DNA of 37,996 nt from an uncultured Acetatifactor sp. (lineage in GTDB: Bacteria; Bacillota; Clostridia; Lachnospirales; Lachnospiraceae). The first letter of the stretch is position 1, and each line of letters opens with the position of its first letter. The DNA lies in contig CAJUGL010000034.1 of assembly GCA_910586515.1 (NCBI GenBank), positions 1-37,996 of the forward strand, in the 5' to 3' direction. Made by a program: the position numbers and the translations under genes. Under the pieces are notes generated by a model. That model had not been told where the DNA came from. It saw only the letters and a list, made by a program, of their open reading frames with translations, and did not search any database. Of the stretch, positions 1-9,400 are shown piece after piece.

Positions 1-46
1 AGCCCCAACGGGACTTCCTTAAAAATCAGATATTGATCAGCTGTGA

Positions 47-1048
47 ATGGTAACATATTTTTCTAATCTAACTCAGGCACCCATTCAGCCCTCTCAAAAT
101 ATGCTGGCTTATCCCTTAAGATTCTGTTATACTGATTATCTGGATGAAAGCCCGGTACTGGAAAAGGATGATTTCCTGGAAAATGTAACAGCTGCTTATA
201 CGCTGGAGGAAAGACTGGTTTGTATTCCGACTACTATTCTTCTGCAGACCGTATTAGGGAGATCGTCTCTGTTTGGAGAAACTTCTGGATGGGATATGGA
301 GGATGCCATGTCCTTGACAGAGCGGTATCCGGATTACACTCTCTTTGACAGGAACAGTTTTGCGTATAATCTGGAATTCTTCTGGGGGGATTATATTGCG
401 GAGCGGTTTGTGGACTGGGAAAACGGGGTGTGCGGCTTTGACGGCGAGGAGTTCTGCTGCCTGATGAAATGGATAGCGGAACAGTCGGCAGGCAAAGAGT
501 ACGAGAACAGGGGCGGAGGCCAGGACACCGGGGAGCAGATGGCAATTCAGGCGGCTCTGAGCTCGGCAGAGGAGTATGCACGATATCTGGATGAATTTGA
601 TCAGGATGCGGTAATCGTGGGCTATCCGTCTTCAGACGGCAGGGCACTGCATCGTGTCCAGGTGTTTGACGCATTAGGAATTCCTTCCAGATCACGGCAT
701 AAGGAAGGCGCATGGGCGTTTCTGAAATATTTTCTGTCGGAACCGGAGGGACCCGGATTGTATGGCTTTCCAAGCCGCAGGGATTTGTTGGAGCAGATGC
801 TGGAGGAGACTGTGGTATTTTACAGCGTCTTTGATCAGCGCCCTCTTTCCGAAACGGAAAAGGAACAGATTCTGAATGCCGTCTCCGAAGCGGATTTCAG
901 CGATGTGATCAGGAGGGGCAGAAAAGAAAAGCTGCTGACCATTATTCGGGAGGAAATGGAAGGATATCTGGACGGCTATAAAACCATGGAAGAGGCGGCG
1001 GCAGTGATTCAGAATCGGGCGGGAGTGTTCATACAGGAAGAACGGTAA
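47..1048 (+). pseudogene. Truncated extracellular solute-binding protein (C-terminal part)
   Basis: From about residue 34 to the end (YLDESPVLEKDDFLEN onward) this resembles the C-terminal half of the large solute-binding lipoprotein at 4305-6434: a VDWENG/VDWEQG block before an F-x-G-x-x-F segment, a GAWAF/GAWEF block, and a final VIQNRA/VMENRA tail. The family binds extracellular ligands for ABC importers and is normally a lipoprotein of 400-700 residues. This copy has no signal peptide, no lipobox and no visible ribosome site before its first ATG. All three plus-strand frames upstream hit stops within the first 65 bases, and the first 33 residues do not look like the family. It is best read as a decayed or 5'-truncated paralogue whose upstream part lies outside the window. 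A sequencing indel near position 130 is the alternative. Confidence 0.6.
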
Positions 1049-1063
1049 GGGTCTGCCCTATGT

Positions 1064-1684
1064 TTATGACCTTTCTCTTTCGGAATATGTACAGCCGCAA
1101 TAATCCTGCCTGTACAGGCCGTATTCTGCAGACAGTTCCACAGACCGTTTATACCCGTCCCTTTTCTTGAAATCCGAGGGAAGCCACGCCACGCCGAATG
1201 TCTGAGCCAGGTTCTCACCGATTTCATTGATTTTCCGCGCGTTTTTCAAAGGGCTGATGGTCAATGTGGTGGTAAAATAATCAAACCCGCCCGCTGCTGC
1301 GTATTCTGCCGTCTCCCGCAGGCGCAGCTCGTAACAGCGGAAACATCTCTCTCCGCCTTCCGGACAGTCTTCCAGCCCTTTGGCCACAGCAAAAAAACGC
1401 CGGGGTTCATAATCCCCCTCCTCTATGGCCATGGGGTAACCTCTTCCCTCCTCATTAAAGGCTGCGATCAGGCGCTTCTGCTCTTCCACCCGTTTTCGAT
1501 ATTCCTCTGTCCGGGAGATATTCGGATTAAAGTAAAATACTGTGATTCGAAAATATCTGCAAAGATACTCCATTACATAGCTGCTGCAGGGAGCGCAGCA
1601 GCTGTGCAGACACAGCAAGGGCGCAGTTCCCTGCAGACCGTTTATCTTTTTCTCCAGTTCTTTCTGGTAATTTATCTGATTCAT
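1064..1684 (-). CDS. queH: Epoxyqueuosine reductase QueH
   Basis: The 206-residue product reduces epoxyqueuosine to queuosine at the tRNA wobble base, the last step of Q biosynthesis, without cobalamin (unlike QueG). The cysteine pattern fits the QueH (formerly DUF208) family: CCAPC near the N-terminus (C29, C30, C33), then C107 and a C-F-R-C pair (C114, C117), and a late YCGCxYS motif (C196, C198). In characterised QueH the early CC pair and the middle C-x-x-C pair hold an Fe-S cluster. The start chosen is the ATG at 1684, preceded by CAGGAG at 4 bases. A longer reading to 1795 runs backwards through the palindromic repeat at 1721-1820 and has no ribosome site there, so it was rejected. It follows the superoxide dismutase gene on the same strand. 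Confidence 0.88.
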   Translation of the reverse strand: MNQINYQKELEKKINGLQGTAPLLCLHSCCAPCSSYVMEYLCRYFRITVFYFNPNISRTEEYRKRVEEQKRLIAAFNEEGRGYPMAIEEGDYEPRRFFAVAKGLEDCPEGGERCFRCYELRLRETAEYAAAGGFDYFTTTLTISPLKNARKINEIGENLAQTFGVAWLPSDFKKRDGYKRSVELSAEYGLYRQDYCGCTYSERERS

Positions 1685-1720
1685 GTTCTCCTGATTCCCG
1701 TTATTTCCTCTTCCTCTATT

Positions 1721-1820
1721 ATACTGCAGACCGCCAGGATTTACAGTGATACCTTCGGGAAAATACCTGGCTGACGGTCTGCAGTCGGGTTGCACTGCAA
1801 ATTCAATTGGTGTGCAGTAT
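1721..1820. repeat. 100-bp palindromic MITE-like element, copy A
   Basis: The element begins with ATACTGCAGACC and ends with GGTGTGCAGTAT, imperfect terminal inverted repeats whose outer 8 bases are exact. Inside, CTGCAGACCGCCAGG near the left end faces CCTGGCTGACGGTCTGCAG, so half of the element can fold into a long hairpin. A second copy lies at 35701-35801. By hand alignment about 81 of 101 positions agree, with one gap. Both copies are bounded by T on the left and A on the right, extending the ends to TATACTGCA/TGCAGTATA, compatible with a TA target. It lies between sod and queH, 36 bases upstream of the queH start. It has no coding capacity. Confidence 0.75.
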
Positions 1821-1864
1821 AAATAGGCCGAACTTAAACAATGGGGGTTCCCCCCAGATGTCTG

Positions 1865-2512
1865 TTATTTTCTCCGGTTTCCCGTCTCTAGGCTATCTTC
1901 ATATCGTTTACCAGCCTTGCGCCAGTTAATCAGTCCAAACCACCCGTCCACATAATCCGCTCTGCGGTTCTGATATTGAAGATAATAGGCATGTTCCCAC
2001 ACATCCACCAGCAAAATCGGGGTATAGTCCTCCAGATCCGGCACATCCTGATTGGCAGTCTGGACAATGGACAGAATACCGTCTCCATCCGCCACCAGCC
2101 ATGCCCAGCCGGAACCGAACTTCCCTACAGCCGCCTGTTTCATCTGCTCTTTCCACTGTCTGTAGGAGCCGAAATCCCTGTCAATGGCTTCCGCCAGGGC
2201 TCCCGACGGCTCCTGTCCCACAGGTTCCTTCATGGAATCAAAATACAGCTCATGATTGTAAACGCCCCCTCCGTTGTTGCGCACTGCTGTCTGTACGGCT
2301 CCGGGCAGCATATTGAGTTGAGACAGCAGCTCCGTGAGACTCTTCTTCTGCAGCTCCGGATAATCCGCAAGCGCCCCGTTCAGGTTGTCCACATAGGTCT
2401 TGTAATGCTTGTCATGGTGAAAAGTCAGCGTCTCTTCGTCCAGCACAGGAACCAGCGCATCATATTCATAGGGAAGGGGACGGACTACAAAGGGATAGGT
2501 TTCAGCTTTCAT
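1865..2512 (-). CDS. sodA: Superoxide dismutase, Fe/Mn family
   Basis: This 215-residue cytoplasmic enzyme converts superoxide to hydrogen peroxide and oxygen. The four metal ligands can be placed: H32 in FHHDKHYKTYV, H87 in NHELYFDSM, and D170 and H174 in DVWEHAYYLQY. The FGSGWAWLV core motif is at 132-140. Length matches the family. The ATG at 2512 has AGGAG at 4 bases. Whether it uses Mn or Fe cannot be settled from these motifs. A stem-loop sits just upstream of the ribosome site (2529-2565). It follows the spermidine synthase-like gene on the same strand with a 116-base gap, and precedes queH. Confidence 0.95.
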   Translation of the reverse strand: MKAETYPFVVRPLPYEYDALVPVLDEETLTFHHDKHYKTYVDNLNGALADYPELQKKSLTELLSQLNMLPGAVQTAVRNNGGGVYNHELYFDSMKEPVGQEPSGALAEAIDRDFGSYRQWKEQMKQAAVGKFGSGWAWLVADGDGILSIVQTANQDVPDLEDYTPILLVDVWEHAYYLQYQNRRADYVDGWFGLINWRKAGKRYEDSLETGNRRK

Positions 2513-2528
2513 ATTCTCCTCACATTTC

Positions 2529-2565
2529 TGTGCTGCGCTTTTTCAGCCTTGCGTCCGGCAGCACA
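2529..2565 (-). promoter_or_regulatory. Stem-loop in the sod 5' leader
   Basis: TGTGCTGC pairs exactly with GCAGCACA across a 21-base loop, directly before the sod ribosome site. There is no T-tract, so it is not an obvious terminator. It could influence translation or mRNA stability of sod, which is inference only. Confidence 0.35.
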
Positions 2566-2628
2566 CAGACGCAAAACCGCTATACTTTTTCTATTGGATA
2601 GTATATGTCAGATTCGGGTTTTTATTCA

Positions 2629-4245
2629 CTAAAACGCCTCAAGCAGCCCTGTCAGTCCCCTTTCCCGGTAGATTTCCTTATAGTACGCCACCTCGTCCCC
2701 GATGAGTTCATCAATGACGCGCATGCCCAGCAGCTCCACAGGCGCCTTGTCATCCGTCAGAATATAGCCCCCTGCTTCATAAGGCGTCAGGCTGTCCGAT
2801 GTCCGCTCCATCATGGCGTACAGGTCTGTCTTGTCCAGTTCCAGGCGCTTTTCCTCAAAACAGTCCAGAATGGCCTCATTGTCCGAGGCGAAGAGTTCCC
2901 GGTTGGTGGAGCCGGGCACCTCCACCGTATGAACCTGGTCAAACACAAAGGCAATGGTATCCGCCAGGTACTGATTGATATTGCCCTCCCCGCTGCCCCG
3001 CATGTTCATATTCACCACCATGACGCCGTTTTCCGCCAGATGGGATTTCACCAGGTAAAAAAATTCCACAGAGGACATCTGGAAGGGTATGGTAATATCC
3101 TGATAGGCGTCCACCATAATCACATCGTATTTCTCCTCCACCGCATTGAGAAAAGCCCTGCCGTCATAGGTGGTCACCGGAACCTCCTCAGGCAGATGGA
3201 AATACTCCCTGGAAAGAGCCGTAATCTTCTCGTCAATCTCCACTCCCTCCATCTCCATGTCCCCGAAATACTTCCTGCACTGGGTGGCGTAAGTGCCTGT
3301 GCCCATGCCCAGAATCAGCACCCTGCAGTCCTCAGGCGCTTTTCCCTCCACCATCAGGGGCGCAGCCATGGCATAGTCATAGTACATGCCCGTGAGTCCC
3401 TGTTCCTTCATGTAGATGGACTGTACGCCGAAGAGCACATTGGTGGACAAAATTACACTTCTGCCGCTTTCCTTTACCTGGAGGTAATTGTACACGGACT
3501 CTCCTTCATAGGCCAGATTATTCTCCCAGAAGGCAAAGCTGTCCGAATATCCCAGGCCGCAGCAGACCAGGTAAAGCAGAAGGGCCGTCACTGCCCCGCC
3601 CTTCCTCTTCCCCTTTCCGGCGCTGAAGAAATACAGCATGGCCAGCGCCAGTAAAATCCCCGCGAAAATCAGAAAGGTAACGGATGTCCCCACTGCGGGG
3701 ATGGTCACAAAGGTGGGCACGAAGGTTCCGATGATGCTGCCTATGGTATTGAAGGCCCCCAGGGTTCCCACCACCTTTCCGCTCTCCTGCAGATTGCCCA
3801 CGGTGTATTTGGCCAGGGAGGGCGTCACCGTCCCCAGCAGGAACAGCGGAAACACAAAGATCACCATACAGGCGGCAAAGGCTGCGATAATCAGGAAATT
3901 GCTGCTCACGGAGAATATCAGAAGCGCCGAAATACCCACGATAATATATTTCCCCACAGCCGGAATCGCCGCAATCCACACGGCGGCGATGAGGATTCTC
4001 CCATACAGCCTGCCCGGGTCCGGATTTTTGTCCGCGCTGCGCCCTCCGTAAATATTTCCCAGCGCCATGGCAATCATGATGGTTCCGATAATGATGGTCC
4101 ACACGATCTGGGAGGAGCTGAAGTAGGGAGCCAACAGCCTGCTGGCGCCCAGCTCCACAGCCATCACGGACATTCCCGCAAAAAATTCCGTCAAATATAA
4201 AAACAGCTTTTTTTCTAAAATTCTGGGTGCATTGCTCACACTCAT
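2629..4245 (-). CDS. Membrane-fused spermidine synthase-like protein
   Basis: The 538-residue protein has two parts. Residues 15-230 contain about seven hydrophobic segments of the kind found in membrane-fused polyamine synthase homologues (AVELGASRLLAPYF, GTVTPSLAKY). Residues 240-530 form a spermidine synthase-type methyltransferase fold with the nucleotide-binding motif LILGMGTGTYA (310-320), an acidic strand-2 end (EGVEID) and VDAYQD (378-383), the position of the conserved aspartates of aminopropyltransferases. Classical members transfer aminopropyl from decarboxylated SAM to putrescine, but membrane-fused homologues are poorly characterised and the substrate is uncertain. No speD, speA or speC neighbour is seen. 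The start at 4245 has AAAGGCGG at 9 bases. The gene follows the solute-binding lipoprotein by 59 bases and may be co-transcribed with it. Confidence 0.8.
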   Translation of the reverse strand: MSVSNAPRILEKKLFLYLTEFFAGMSVMAVELGASRLLAPYFSSSQIVWTIIIGTIMIAMALGNIYGGRSADKNPDPGRLYGRILIAAVWIAAIPAVGKYIIVGISALLIFSVSSNFLIIAAFAACMVIFVFPLFLLGTVTPSLAKYTVGNLQESGKVVGTLGAFNTIGSIIGTFVPTFVTIPAVGTSVTFLIFAGILLALAMLYFFSAGKGKRKGGAVTALLLYLVCCGLGYSDSFAFWENNLAYEGESVYNYLQVKESGRSVILSTNVLFGVQSIYMKEQGLTGMYYDYAMAAPLMVEGKAPEDCRVLILGMGTGTYATQCRKYFGDMEMEGVEIDEKITALSREYFHLPEEVPVTTYDGRAFLNAVEEKYDVIMVDAYQDITIPFQMSSVEFFYLVKSHLAENGVMVVNMNMRGSGEGNINQYLADTIAFVFDQVHTVEVPGSTNRELFASDNEAILDCFEEKRLELDKTDLYAMMERTSDSLTPYEAGGYILTDDKAPVELLGMRVIDELIGDEVAYYKEIYRERGLTGLLEAF

Positions 4246-4304
4246 ATTGATAAACCGCCTTTCTGCGAGAGGCGCCCATCTCTTAAGGCCTCCCCGGAGC
4301 CTGC

Positions 4305-6434
4305 CTATTTTATGGCATTCTCATTCATGTACAGCCGGGCCCGGTTTTCCATCACACTGATCACCTCCGCCGCGCTCTTTGTCCCGTTAAAATAGTCCTC
4401 CGCTTCATCACAGATAATATCCAGGATGGGATTCGTGCGCACCGGCAGCGCCCTGGTCTCCTCCGCTGCTTTGATAAAGGCATCTATCCATTCCTCATTC
4501 ACCTGCTCCAGCGGAAGTTCACGATATTCCGTCATATATTTCCCCTTGACAGTATAAGTGTAAGGAATCCGTACCATCCCGCCCATGCTCTCATACTTCT
4601 TCAGTTCAGCATCCAGTTTTTCCCGGAATACTTTTCTGTGGACAGGAACTTCATTATAACCCGCACTCCCCAGCCACTGCTGCCTCTCCTCTCCCAAAAG
4701 GAAGGCAATAAATTCCCAGGCACCCTGCTTCCGGCCGGAATTGGCATTGATAGAGAAAATCTGAGTACGCGTGTTCTGGACCGGATAGCAGCCGTCATCA
4801 AACAGGACTCCCACCTGTACCTTCCCCATCTCCTCCAGCACCGAAGGAGCCAGGAAACTGATCAGATCATAACATGACTCCCTCTCGGCAAGGACAGGGT
4901 ACTCTTGATACTCGTCATAGGGATACCGCCTGGCCACTTCCAGCATCTTCGAAAACAGATCTCCGCTGAAATCACAGCTCCCCTGCTCCCAGTCAACCAT
5001 CCCCCACAGGTCCTCGGACCCTTCCAGGAACATCCTGAGTATCTCCCTGGAACTACGGTAATCCGTGTACATCGCCCTGTCCTCATAAGCATACAGCGCG
5101 TCAATCAATGTCTCAATATCCGGCTCACCTGCGCCATCCCCCAGAACAGAGGCATCCATAATGTAACGCTCGTTCCACACCGTTACATTGACTCCGTATA
5201 TCTTCTCGTCCCTGCGCCAGGTGCTGAAAGCAATGGGAAAATAATCCTCCTCTTTTATGCCGGAGGCTGCCATGTAAGGCGCCAGATCCTCAAACCCGCC
5301 CTTGTCCAACATTCCCTGAATATAATCCGACAAGACCTCTCCGTAAAGCAGATCCGGGCCCCCGCCCGCCGCTATCTGTACACTGGTCTGGGTGGTGAAA
5401 TCCTCCAGATCGCCCTCCGCCTCCTCCAATGAGATATAATAAGTATCATTGCTCCTGTTAAAAGCGGCAACGGCGTCTTTAATCCATATATTATTAAAGT
5501 GGAACCCCCGCATTACCACCGGTATCTTATCCACCTGCTTCCAGGCAAGTGTCTCTTTTGTCCCACGACCTTCACGGTCACGCCACAACAGCTCCACCCC
5601 GCCGTCCTCCGTTACCCTTACATCTCTCAGCCACCCCTTCCATTTCCCTGTGTCTATTCCATAGGTGGTGCCTGCGAATTTCATGATATCGGTACTGCTC
5701 CCGTCCTGCACATTGACTTCCCGGACTCCGCCTATGGAATTCAGTATCAGCAGGTTTTCTTCCCCTGCCCCGATATAGTCCCCGCTTTCTGTCTTAATCT
5801 GGGACAGTTCACTGACCTTCCCCGTGTCCTGGTCCAGCTCCCCCAGCCGTGGTTTGACATTCCGGACGTCCAAGCTGCTGTCTTTCAGCACCAAAATCAC
5901 TCTTCCTCCGGCCAGCTGACAGATGTCGTCTACCGTCAGGTCCAGCTGCACCTTATACACCACATTTCCCTGGGCGTCCCGTTTCGCCAGAGAACAGCCG
6001 CCCGTATTAGAATTTCTGGCGATGCAGTAAATGCTTCCGTCCTGGACCATGTACCATTCGTTCTGGTTCTGGTGTATATTTTCATCATACGTCACATCCG
6101 GCAAAGCCTCATACAAAAGCTCACTGCTTCCGTCTGCCCTGTCCAGATAGATATCTGCGGAAGCCCCCGCCGCATTCACACAGCGCAGCTGTATGGCTTC
6201 CCCCTGGAAAAACTGAATTCCCAGAATATAACCCTCCTTCTCCTGGAAAAGGGCCTCATCCACGAAACTAAGCTCTCTCACATCGCCTCTGCCGTCCGAT
6301 TCTTCCTGCACTGCGGAACCTCCCCCGCTATCCCCCGCAGGATTCCCTCCTTCTTTTCTGCTGCAGCCCGCCAGGCACATGCAGCCAAGCATCAACAGGA
6401 AAAACAGCTTCCTGACAAAAACAGCACTTTTCAT
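4305..6434 (-). CDS. Large extracellular solute-binding lipoprotein
   Basis: The 709-residue product begins with a lipoprotein signal peptide: basic start, hydrophobic stretch and lipobox L21-A-G-C24. Residues 50-300 are rich in short beta-strand-like blocks (GSIYCIAR, GGRVILVLKD, ENLLILNS) suggesting a propeller-like sensor or binding domain. Residues 305-700 look like a family 1 solute-binding protein: an opening strand then IKDAVAAFNRSND, GGGPDLLYGE, KIYGVNVTVWNERY and GAWEFIAFLLGEE. No permease or ATPase genes adjoin it, so its ligand and partner transporter are unknown. It starts 31 bases after carB on the same strand and has only a weak ribosome site (GATGAAG), so it may be translated from the end of a carAB transcript. 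A decayed relative lies at 47-1048. Confidence 0.75.
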   Translation of the reverse strand: MKSAVFVRKLFFLLMLGCMCLAGCSRKEGGNPAGDSGGGSAVQEESDGRGDVRELSFVDEALFQEKEGYILGIQFFQGEAIQLRCVNAAGASADIYLDRADGSSELLYEALPDVTYDENIHQNQNEWYMVQDGSIYCIARNSNTGGCSLAKRDAQGNVVYKVQLDLTVDDICQLAGGRVILVLKDSSLDVRNVKPRLGELDQDTGKVSELSQIKTESGDYIGAGEENLLILNSIGGVREVNVQDGSSTDIMKFAGTTYGIDTGKWKGWLRDVRVTEDGGVELLWRDREGRGTKETLAWKQVDKIPVVMRGFHFNNIWIKDAVAAFNRSNDTYYISLEEAEGDLEDFTTQTSVQIAAGGGPDLLYGEVLSDYIQGMLDKGGFEDLAPYMAASGIKEEDYFPIAFSTWRRDEKIYGVNVTVWNERYIMDASVLGDGAGEPDIETLIDALYAYEDRAMYTDYRSSREILRMFLEGSEDLWGMVDWEQGSCDFSGDLFSKMLEVARRYPYDEYQEYPVLAERESCYDLISFLAPSVLEEMGKVQVGVLFDDGCYPVQNTRTQIFSINANSGRKQGAWEFIAFLLGEERQQWLGSAGYNEVPVHRKVFREKLDAELKKYESMGGMVRIPYTYTVKGKYMTEYRELPLEQVNEEWIDAFIKAAEETRALPVRTNPILDIICDEAEDYFNGTKSAAEVISVMENRARLYMNENAIK

Positions 6435-6465
6435 ATGAACTTCATCTCACACTCCGATTTTACCT

Positions 6466-9400
6466 CTACAGCCTCGCCACGTCCACCAGAGTCAGCTCCT
6501 GTCCTGCATTTTCCAGGCTGGTCACCAGAGCCCTGGCGGTATCCAGAGAGGTAAGGCAGTTCACCCCGGTCTCTATGGCGTTGCGGCGGATCAGGAAACC
6601 GTCCCTGGACTTGTCCCGTCCCTGGGTGGGGGTGTCGATCACCAGATCGATCCGGTGCCCCAGAATCAAGTCCATCACCGTGGGTGACTCCTGGGAAATC
6701 TTGTTTACCTTCAGGGCCTTCACCCCCGCCTCGTTCAGCGCAGCCGCCGTGCTTCTGGTGGCATAGATGGTATAGCCGAGCCTGGCGAATCTGCGGCCGA
6801 TCTCTATGGCTTCTCCCTTGTCCGCATCCTTTACGGTAATGATCATCTTCTTATGTCTGGGCAGGTTCACGCCTGCGCCCAGAAATGCCTTGTACAGCGC
6901 CTCGTGGAACTGTCTGGCGATTCCGAGACATTCCCCCGTGGACTTCATCTCCGGCCCAAGACTGATCTCCGCCCCCCGGATTTTCTCAAAGGAGAATACC
7001 GGCATTTTGATGGCATAATATTCCGCCTCAGGCTGCAGTCCGGGCGTATAGCCCAGTTCCCTGATGGTTTTGCCCAAAATAACTTCCGTGGCCAGATCCA
7101 CAATGGGAATGCCCGTCACCTTGCTGATATAGGGCACGGTGCGGGAAGAACGGGGATTTACCTCAATGACATATACGTCCTCTCCAATGGCAATAAACTG
7201 AATATTGATCAGTCCCTTTACATGCAGCGCCTTTGCCAGTCTCCTGGTGTACTCCGCAATCTTGTCCTTCACCAGCTTGCCGATGGTGTGAGCCGGATAG
7301 ACGGAGATGCTGTCCCCGGAGTGTACGCCTGTCCGTTCGATATGTTCCATAATACCGGGAATCAGAATATCCGTGCCGTCGCAGACCGCGTCCACCTCGA
7401 TCTCCTTGCCCTGGAGATATTTGTCCACCAAAATGGGGTGGTCCTGGGCAATGCGGTTAATGATGGCCATGAATTCCTCGATCTCCTGGTCCGAAATGGC
7501 GATCTGCATCCCCTGACCTCCCAGGACATAGGAAGGCCGCACCAGTACGGGATACCCCAGACGGTTTGCCACGGCTTTGGCCTCCTGGGCGGTATACACA
7601 GTGCCTCCTGCTGCCCGGGGGATTCCCGTCTCCTCCAGAATCTTGTCAAAGAGCTCCCTGTCCTCCGCAGCGTCCACATCCTCCGCCTTTGTCCCCAGAA
7701 TGGGCACACCCATCTTCATCAGGCTTTCCGTAAGCTTGATGGCGGTCTGGCCGCCGAACTGGACCACAGCCCCGTCCGGCTTCTCGATGTCCACGATGGC
7801 CTCCACGTCCTCCGGGGTCAGGGGTTCGAAATACAGTTTATCCGCAATATCAAAATCCGTACTCACCGTCTCCGGATTGTTGTTGATGATAATGGTCTCA
7901 TAGCCCGCCCGGGAGAAGGCCCAGGTGGCATGCACGGAACAATAGTCGAATTCAATGCCCTGGCCGATGCGGATGGGACCCGAACCCAGGACCAGAACCT
8001 TCTTTCCCCTGCCCCGGGAGGACGTTTCCGCGCAGGCTTCACACTCTCCCCCATACACGGAATAGTAATAAGGAGTTGACGCCGCAAACTCTGCCGCGCA
8101 GGTGTCCACCATCTTGTAGACGGCCCGGATGCCGTTCTCATGGCGCATGGCCCGAATCAGGGACTCGCTCTTTCCCGTAAGTCCGGCGATCACCCTGTCC
8201 GGAAAGGCAATCCTCTTGGCCTCCTTCAGCAGCGCCGGAGTCAGTTCCCGGGTCTTCAACGCCTCCTCCATCTCCACCAGAAGGGCAATCTTGTCAATAA
8301 ACCAGATGTCGATCATGGTGATCTCATGGATTTCCTCATAGCTGATCCCCTTCCGGACGGCTTCGGCGATCATCCATATCCGGCGGTCGTCCACCACCTT
8401 CAGCCTGCCTCTCAGCTCCTCTGCGGTCAGGTCGCTGAAATCATAGGAAAGCAGGGAATCCACATGCTGCTCCAGGGAGCGGATGGCCTTCATCAGTGCT
8501 CCCTCAAAGCTGTCGCAGATGCTCATCACCTCCCCCGTGGCCTTCATCTGGGTGGTGAGGGTGCGTTTTGCCGTAATAAACTTGTCGAAAGGCAGTCTTG
8601 GTATCTTCACCACACAGTAGTCCAGAGTCGGCTCAAAACTGGCATAGGTCTTCCTGGTGATGGCGTTCCTGATTTCGTCCAAGGTATACCCCAGGGCGAT
8701 CTTGGCCGCCACCTTGGCGATCGGGTAGCCCGTGGCCTTGGAAGCCAGCGCGGAAGAACGGCTCACCCTGGGATTCACCTCAATGACACAGTACTCAAAA
8801 CTGGTGGGATGCAGGGCAAACTGCACATTGCAGCCGCCGGTAACCCCAAGCTCGCTGATGATGTTCAGCGCGGAGGTGCGCAGCATCTGGTATTCCTTGT
8901 CGCTCAGGGTCTGGGAAGGCGCCACCACGATGCTGTCCCCTGTGTGCACGCCCACCGGATCAAGGTTCTCCATGTTGCAGACCGTAATGCAGTTCCCTGC
9001 GCTGTCCCGCATGACCTCATATTCGATTTCCTTCCAGCCCGCGATGCAGCGCTCCACCAGGACCTGTCCCACCCTGGACAGCCGCAGGCCGTTCTCCAGG
9101 ATTTCTTCCAGTTCCGCCCGGTTTTGGGCAATGCCGCCGCCTGAGCCTCCCAGAGTATAGGCCGGGCGCAGCACCACGGGATAGCCGATGTCCCCTGCGA
9201 ACCCGATCCCCTCCTCCACGCTCTCCACCACTTTGGAGGCCGCGCAGGGTTCCCCGATGCGCTCCATCAGGTCCTTGAATTCCTGCCTTCCCTCGGCGTT
9301 GCGGATGGTTGCGGCCGTAGTTCCCAGCAAGGTGACTCCCCTGGATGCCAGAAATCCCGATTCCTCCAGTTCCATCCCCAGGTTCAGCCCTGCCTGGCCT

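Noticed and set aside
1685..1795. Longer N-terminus for QueH
   Set aside because: The extension is translated from the palindromic repeat and has no ribosome site, whereas the ATG at 1684 has CAGGAG at the right distance.
2605..3654. 349-codon plus-strand frame
   Set aside because: It is antisense to the spermidine synthase-like gene, rich in His, Arg and Leu with no family resemblance, a typical shadow of a GC-rich gene.
8140..9144. 334-codon plus-strand frame opposite carB
   Set aside because: Antisense to conserved carB motifs, with low-complexity His/Gly/Leu composition and no ribosome site.
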